From NCBI GenBank assembly GCA_946409435.1, contig CAMJWJ010000013.1:1-35699 (forward strand): a stretch of DNA of 35,699 bases, written 5' to 3'. The position numbers and the translations under genes are program-made. Source of the DNA: an uncultured Prevotella sp. Its GTDB lineage: Bacteria > Bacteroidota > Bacteroidia > Bacteroidales > Bacteroidaceae. Positions 31,581 to 35,699 of this stretch are shown here, piece by piece (position 1 is the first letter of the stretch; every line of letters starts with the position of its first letter). The notes below the pieces were generated by a model that worked only from the letters and a program-made list of their open reading frames with translations, did no database searches and had not been told where the DNA came from.

Positions 31581-33662
31581 ATGTTAAGAAGAGTCTTCAT
31601 CGTCACCATTTGTATGCTGCTGGGTAGCGGCCTGCACGTCTGTGCGGCAGACCTTTCTGAAACTCTTCGCCAGAAGCTGCCCACCCTGAAAGGCAAAGCG
31701 CGACTTCAGGCACTTTATAAGCTGCAGGAATTAAGTACCTCGTCGCCCGACATCAACTATCGGGTGAAATGTTACAACGAGCTGATAGAAGAAGCCGACA
31801 AACAGCACGAGGCAGAATTCTATGCGCGCAGCGTACGCGGCCGTACGGTATATTTCTACAATACCGACCTAACCGACTCTATAGACAAATACGTACCTGG
31901 CGACATGGAGAAACTTCGGGGATACCGCCAATGGAACGACTACTACGAAGTGTGGTATTACCTGCTTAACAACATGATTTTCAACGAGAAATACAATACC
32001 GCTCTTCGAGAGGTGCAACTCATGTTTGACGATGCAAAAATGCGCGATAACAAGTATGGCATGGGTATTGCATATTACTCCATGGGACTCATCTATGCCA
32101 ACATGCACAATTCGGACCAGAGCGTCGATTCCTACCGCAAGGGTCTGGACATACTCAGCCAAATCACACCGCAGCCTGCTACCGTGGCTGACATCTATTC
32201 GTACTACGGAGACCTGCTGAACGAAACACGCAAGTACAAAGAACTGCAGCAGTTAACGACGGAGTGGAAGACCTTCCTGGAGAACTTCATCAAGAAACAA
32301 GATATCGACCAAGGGTCGGCCAACGTACTGTGGTCATATTATTATCTGGCATGTGCCCAGGCTGCCCTTGGACTCTATCAGACTGATGACGGCGCCAAGA
32401 TGCTTGACGAGGTTCGCCGGCTGATACCCTCTGAGGATGACTACGTCGGACAGGCATGGCTCTTCTATAGTGCACAACTCGCCCTTCAACGTGGTGACTA
32501 CCGTAAGGCCCTGGAGCTGAATAATCGCAGACTGCTCCAACTGGAGGAGAGCGAAGACCCGGCAGCCTACGTCCAGATAGCCAGTCAGCGGGTAGAGATA
32601 CTTAAAAACCTGAGCAACTTCAAGGAGGCTGCCGACTACTGCGAGCGCATCATCCAGCTGAAGGACTCTATCAGCGGTACGGAGACTCGCAACCAGCTGA
32701 ACGAAATGAACACACTCTTCCAAGTGGACGAGCTGAAGATGGCGCAGGCGCAGGCACAGATGCGTAACACCATGATTATTGCAGGCATCATCGTCTTGGC
32801 ACTCATCATATTCACCATTTTCCGAATCCGAGCTGCCAGACGGTTGAAGAAAGCCCACGAAGAGCTGCAGGAAACCCACGAGGAACTGCTGACCGCCTAC
32901 GACCAGTTAGAGGAGACGACAGCCGCAAAGGAGCGCATCGAGAGTGACCTGCGTATCGCACGAAACATCCAGATGGGCATGGTGCCGCGCACCTTCCCAG
33001 AGCGTCCTGACCTGGATCTCTTTGCATCCATGACACCTGCGAAAGAGGTTGGTGGCGACCTCTACGGCTACTACCTGACAGGCGACAAGCTATATATTGC
33101 CCTGGGCGACGTTTCGGGCAAGGGTGTACCGGCCTCTCTCTTCATGGCCCAAGCTACCCGCTTGTTCCGCACACTGGCAGCACAAGGCATGATGCCTTCT
33201 GAAATATGCACCCGCATCAACGATGCACTCTCTGGTGAAGACAACGAAACAAGTATGTTTGTCACCATGTTCCTCGGACTGATTGACCTTCAGACGGGAC
33301 ACCTCGACTTCTGCAACGCAGGACATAACCCGCCAGTACTGCTCAAAGAGGGTAGGGCAGAGTTTATCGAGATGATTCCTAACGCCCCTATCGGCCTGTG
33401 GCCCGGGCTGGAGTACGAGGGTGAAGAGATACAAGATATTACAAATTGTCCGCTCTTTGTTTATACCGACGGTCTCAACGAGGCTGAGAACAGGCAGCAA
33501 GAACAATTTACCGACGAGCGACTGCTGGAGATTATGGAGACCCGTACATTCGTCAGCTGCCAGCAAACTATCGAAATGCTACGCGACGAAGTCGAAAAGC
33601 ATCGTGACGGCGCAGAGCCAAACGACGACCTCACTATGCTGTGTGTGAAAATCAAAAAATAG
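31581..33662 (+). CDS. TPR-TM-SpoIIE (PP2C-type) serine phosphatase
   Basis: A 693-residue membrane phosphatase. It has a signal peptide (MLRRVFIVTICMLLGSGLHV), then about 350 residues of tetratricopeptide-like helices (YGMGIAYYSMGLIYANMHNS, LFYSAQLALQRGDYRKALEL), a membrane span (IIAGIIVLALIIFTIF, about 398-413), a coiled coil (KAHEELQETHEELLTAYDQL) and a cytoplasmic SpoIIE/RsbU-type PP2C domain from about residue 453. Metal-binding and core motifs are VGGDLYGYY, GDVSGKGVPASLFMA, FCNAGHNPP, VYTDGLNEA and PNDDLTML. It should dephosphorylate the STAS protein encoded two genes on, in response to a periplasmic signal read by the TPR region. It leads the partner-switching cassette. Confidence 0.93.
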   Translation: MLRRVFIVTICMLLGSGLHVCAADLSETLRQKLPTLKGKARLQALYKLQELSTSSPDINYRVKCYNELIEEADKQHEAEFYARSVRGRTVYFYNTDLTDSIDKYVPGDMEKLRGYRQWNDYYEVWYYLLNNMIFNEKYNTALREVQLMFDDAKMRDNKYGMGIAYYSMGLIYANMHNSDQSVDSYRKGLDILSQITPQPATVADIYSYYGDLLNETRKYKELQQLTTEWKTFLENFIKKQDIDQGSANVLWSYYYLACAQAALGLYQTDDGAKMLDEVRRLIPSEDDYVGQAWLFYSAQLALQRGDYRKALELNNRRLLQLEESEDPAAYVQIASQRVEILKNLSNFKEAADYCERIIQLKDSISGTETRNQLNEMNTLFQVDELKMAQAQAQMRNTMIIAGIIVLALIIFTIFRIRAARRLKKAHEELQETHEELLTAYDQLEETTAAKERIESDLRIARNIQMGMVPRTFPERPDLDLFASMTPAKEVGGDLYGYYLTGDKLYIALGDVSGKGVPASLFMAQATRLFRTLAAQGMMPSEICTRINDALSGEDNETSMFVTMFLGLIDLQTGHLDFCNAGHNPPVLLKEGRAEFIEMIPNAPIGLWPGLEYEGEEIQDITNCPLFVYTDGLNEAENRQQEQFTDERLLEIMETRTFVSCQQTIEMLRDEVEKHRDGAEPNDDLTMLCVKIKK

Positions 33663-33693
33663 GAAACTAATCAATAACAAAAACAATAACGAC

Positions 33694-34101
33694 ATGAGAA
33701 AGGAACTAAAACTTAAAAATCATGTAGGTGAATTGGAACGCGTCAACCAATTTGTCGAGGAGATAGGCGAGGAACTTGGACTCGACATGGAGATGCAGAT
33801 GAACCTTAATCTGGTGATGGAGGAGATGGTCTCAAACGTCATTTTCTATGCCTACCCAGAAGGCGTAGAAGCAGAAATCGAACTGATGGCTGAGTCTGAC
33901 GGCAAAGAACTGACCTTCGTGTTAAGCGATCAAGGCAAGGAATTTGATCCTACTGCCAAAGACGATGCCGACCCAAATGTCAATCCTATAGACCGCGAGA
34001 TAGGAGGCATGGGCATCTACATCGTTAAGAACATTATGAATCAGGTGACTTATCAGAGATTGCAAGGCAAGAACCTGCTGACAATGAAGAAAGACATCTA
34101 A
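33694..34101 (+). CDS. RsbW/SpoIIAB-like serine kinase (anti-sigma-factor type)
   Basis: A 135-residue GHKL-fold kinase of the HATPase_c_2 group. The N-box is LVMEEMVSNVIFYAYP, the G1 box LSDQGKEFDP and the G2 box IGGMGIYIVKNIM; all are intact. In Firmicutes such proteins bind a sigma factor and phosphorylate a STAS antagonist. Here a STAS gene follows 54 bases later and a SpoIIE phosphatase precedes by 31 bases. Bacteroidota have no sigma-B or sigma-F that I know of, so the partner is unknown and may not be a sigma factor. The leaders of this and the next gene are very A-rich, which favours translation in this phylum. Confidence 0.92.
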   Translation: MRKELKLKNHVGELERVNQFVEEIGEELGLDMEMQMNLNLVMEEMVSNVIFYAYPEGVEAEIELMAESDGKELTFVLSDQGKEFDPTAKDDADPNVNPIDREIGGMGIYIVKNIMNQVTYQRLQGKNLLTMKKDI

Positions 34102-34155
34102 AAAAAACAAGACATTAAAGACAAAGTATAACAATTAAAAAAACAACAAAACATT

Positions 34156-34467
34156 ATGACACAGATTATTAAAGAAGGTGGCAAGACCATCATTAAGACA
34201 GGTGAACGTATTGACACAATGAACGCTCCCCAGTTTGAACAGGACATTCAGCCGGCTCTCGCCGATGGAGGCGTAGACCTTGAAATGGATTGCTCTAACC
34301 TCAACTACATGGCATCGTCGGGCCTTCGTATCATCCAGAAGACCATGCGTACCGTCATGCAGCAGAAGGGACAGTTCAAAATGACTAATGTCAGTCCTGA
34401 AATTTACAAGGTGCTCGCCATGACCGGATTTACCAAGTTTATGAAGGTAGAGAAGAAGGCAGAGTAA
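34156..34467 (+). CDS. STAS-domain anti-sigma-factor antagonist
   Basis: A 103-residue single-domain STAS protein like SpoIIAA/RsbV. The switch segment is CSNLNYMASSGLRIIQKTMR with candidate phospho-Ser54/Ser55; Ala precedes the Ser pair where many family members have Asp. The phosphorylation state should be set by the neighbouring kinase and phosphatase, and the unphosphorylated form would bind the kinase or another target. It fills the central position of the cassette, 54 bases after the kinase and 50 bases before the membrane ATPase gene. Confidence 0.93.
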   Translation: MTQIIKEGGKTIIKTGERIDTMNAPQFEQDIQPALADGGVDLEMDCSNLNYMASSGLRIIQKTMRTVMQQKGQFKMTNVSPEIYKVLAMTGFTKFMKVEKKAE

Positions 34468-34517
34468 GCCGAAGACATTGTCGCATTTATTTTAATCACT
34501 AAATCGTAATTCACAAG

Positions 34518-35438
34518 ATGACTATTGCTTTCATCATCGTTTTAGTACTGGCAGTCATTCTCGGTATAGCTCTCTACTACCAGAAGAAAGCCAGTCGGGG
34601 ACAGGCTACTGAACAGCAACAGCTGCTCAACGACTACCAGCGACGCGTAGACGAACAGCAGAAATTGTTGGACGACTACCGCGCCTTGGAGAAGAATTTC
34701 GATAGTGTTGGCGAAGGCTATGAGCAGGCTCTGCTGGCTTTCGACAAGATAGAGGAGGATACTCAGAAAATGAAATCTGCCAACGAGGCACTCGACAAGC
34801 GTTGTAACTCGTTGCAGGAATCCTTGACAGCCCTACAGGAGGCTAACCAGAAAAGAATGGAAGGCATGGAGCCTATCCTTGGACAGCTTTATGATGCAGG
34901 GGAAACCGATGCACGCTTCTCGGCTATCGCAGGTCGTCTGACCGATTTGGATGACGTGATAGGCAATCTGCCGCCCCTGAATCGTAGCGACAACGTGATG
35001 GTTCAGCAAGTGGCCGACGAAGCTGTTCGCCAGTCTGGCGTAGCTGCTTCCCAGTATGTTCAATTCCAGCAGCAGGTAGCTCCCGACGCTGCCGCTACTA
35101 TGCTTTCGACAAACCTGCGGAAGGCTGTACGGGCATTGACCCACTTGCTGGACAATGCCCTGAAATTCACCTCCGACGGCACAATCACTCTTGATGTGAC
35201 GGTCGATATGGAAAAGATGGTTGCCGATTATACTGTTACCGATACTGGTTCTGGTATAGAAGCTGCCGAAGCTGAACACATATTCGAGCCATACGTCAAG
35301 CTCAACCAGTTCTTTGACGGGCAGGGCATCGGTCTCACCGTAGCCCGTAATATTGCCCGTCGATTAGGCGGTAACCTCACGCTTGACACAGAATATGCTG
35401 GTCCAGGGGCCCGTTTCGTCTTGGAACTGCCGATTTAA
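34518..35438 (+). CDS. Membrane-anchored HATPase protein lacking the phospho-acceptor His
   Basis: A 306-residue protein with an N-terminal membrane segment (MTIAFIIVLVLAVILGIALY), a cytoplasmic coiled coil (residues about 30-120, EQQQLLNDYQRRVDEQQKLL) and a C-terminal histidine-kinase-type ATPase domain: N-box LTHLLDNALKFTSDG, G1 DTGSGI, F-box IFEPYVKL and G2 GQGIGLTVARNI. The only His residues I find are in the N-box (THLLDN) and beside the F-box (EHIF), so no HisKA phospho-acceptor is evident. It may be a degenerate sensor kinase, a kinase that acts on the STAS protein, or an ATP-binding scaffold. It is the last gene of the cassette and is followed by a terminator. Confidence 0.85.
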   Translation: MTIAFIIVLVLAVILGIALYYQKKASRGQATEQQQLLNDYQRRVDEQQKLLDDYRALEKNFDSVGEGYEQALLAFDKIEEDTQKMKSANEALDKRCNSLQESLTALQEANQKRMEGMEPILGQLYDAGETDARFSAIAGRLTDLDDVIGNLPPLNRSDNVMVQQVADEAVRQSGVAASQYVQFQQQVAPDAAATMLSTNLRKAVRALTHLLDNALKFTSDGTITLDVTVDMEKMVADYTVTDTGSGIEAAEAEHIFEPYVKLNQFFDGQGIGLTVARNIARRLGGNLTLDTEYAGPGARFVLELPI

Positions 35439-35462
35439 CGTTCAAATCTCAATTTAAATGAT

Positions 35463-35503
35463 AAGAACTCCGTATTCTTTTGAATCACGGAGTTCTTTGT
35501 TTT
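35463..35503 (+). terminator. Rho-independent terminator of the signalling cassette
   Basis: AAGAACTCCGT (35463-35473) pairs perfectly with ACGGAGTTCTT (35487-35497); the loop itself contains an ATTC/GAAT pairing. TGTTTT follows. It lies 25 bases after the last stop codon. Confidence 0.88.
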
Positions 35504-35624
35504 CCTGACTTCGGCGGTATTAACATTTTGCGAGACACTCATCTTCTAATACCTCTACAAACAGGGAGCTTTGAGATTTTGATGGAGGTGATTGGGGTAA
35601 CGCAGAAATATCCGTATCATTTCC

Positions 35625-35699
35625 GTTAGTGGCCTTCTCAATTTCGTGAGTGGCCTTCTCAGCTCCGTGAGTGGCCCACTCAGTTCCGTGAGTGGCCTT
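35625..35699 (+). repeat. 21-bp tandem array, family A, second locus (cut by window end)
   Basis: Units begin at 35625 (GTTAGTGG), 35646, 35667 and 35688 (GTGAGTGG), exactly 21 bases apart, with the core GTGAGTGGCCTTCTCA. It is the same family and orientation as the array at 813-896. The last unit is truncated by the window, so the full length is unknown. Confidence 0.92.

Overview
The window looks like chromosomal DNA of a Bacteroidota bacterium, most likely Prevotella or a close relative. The evidence is the recurrent Bacteroidota promoter -7 box (TAnnTTTG) ahead of many genes, a lipoprotein-type TamA/BamA homologue (TamL), Kdo biosynthesis (Gram-negative), a lon-tgt-lptG block, A-rich leaders in place of strong Shine-Dalgarno sites, and a short fragment resembling a type IX secretion sorting tail. 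I see no transposase, integrase, phage gene, CRISPR array, rRNA or tRNA. The gene content is mostly core; the unusual material is in the repeats and in a few protein architectures.

Layout. Positions 1-631 hold the end of a ribosomal operon (rpmI partial, rplT, terminator). Positions 632-1279 are a gene-free, repeat-rich stretch. Positions 1262-3819 carry a secreted hypothetical protein, a YycJ-type metallo-hydrolase and a small lipoprotein. Positions 3773-14927 form a long minus-strand block, read as lon, tgt, lptF/G-type permease, DEAD-box helicase, Xaa-Pro aminopeptidase, exported bleomycin-hydrolase-like peptidase and tamL. trmN6 (+) follows. A minus-strand operon of 5'-nucleotidase, nudC and a MORN-GH25 lysozyme ends at 15812. 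Positions 20000-26854 run on the plus strand: a minimal CbpA-like J-protein, kdsB, a 14-repeat MORN protein, an orphan secretion-tail fragment, a YhcH-family protein, a eukaryote-like glycogen branching enzyme and a hypothetical protein. A minus-strand LytS/LytTR two-component pair (26841-29630) faces dapA. Downstream of dapA on the plus strand are an AraC regulator and a four-gene partner-switching cassette: TPR-TM-SpoIIE phosphatase, RsbW-like kinase, STAS antagonist, and a membrane HATPase protein without a phospho-acceptor histidine.

Most noteworthy signals. (1) Short tandem arrays with strikingly regular units of 21, 14 and 8 bp occur throughout. Three unrelated 21-bp arrays are present: one family occurs twice, 35 kb apart; a second lies between dnaJ-like and kdsB; a third is in frame inside nudC. 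(2) The partner-switching cassette is complete in kinase, phosphatase and antagonist but has no sigma factor beside it. (3) Repeats are built into gene-expression signals: 14-bp repeats duplicate the helicase start region, 8-bp repeats form the leader of the branching enzyme, and an inverted 8-bp repeat array sits between two divergent promoters.
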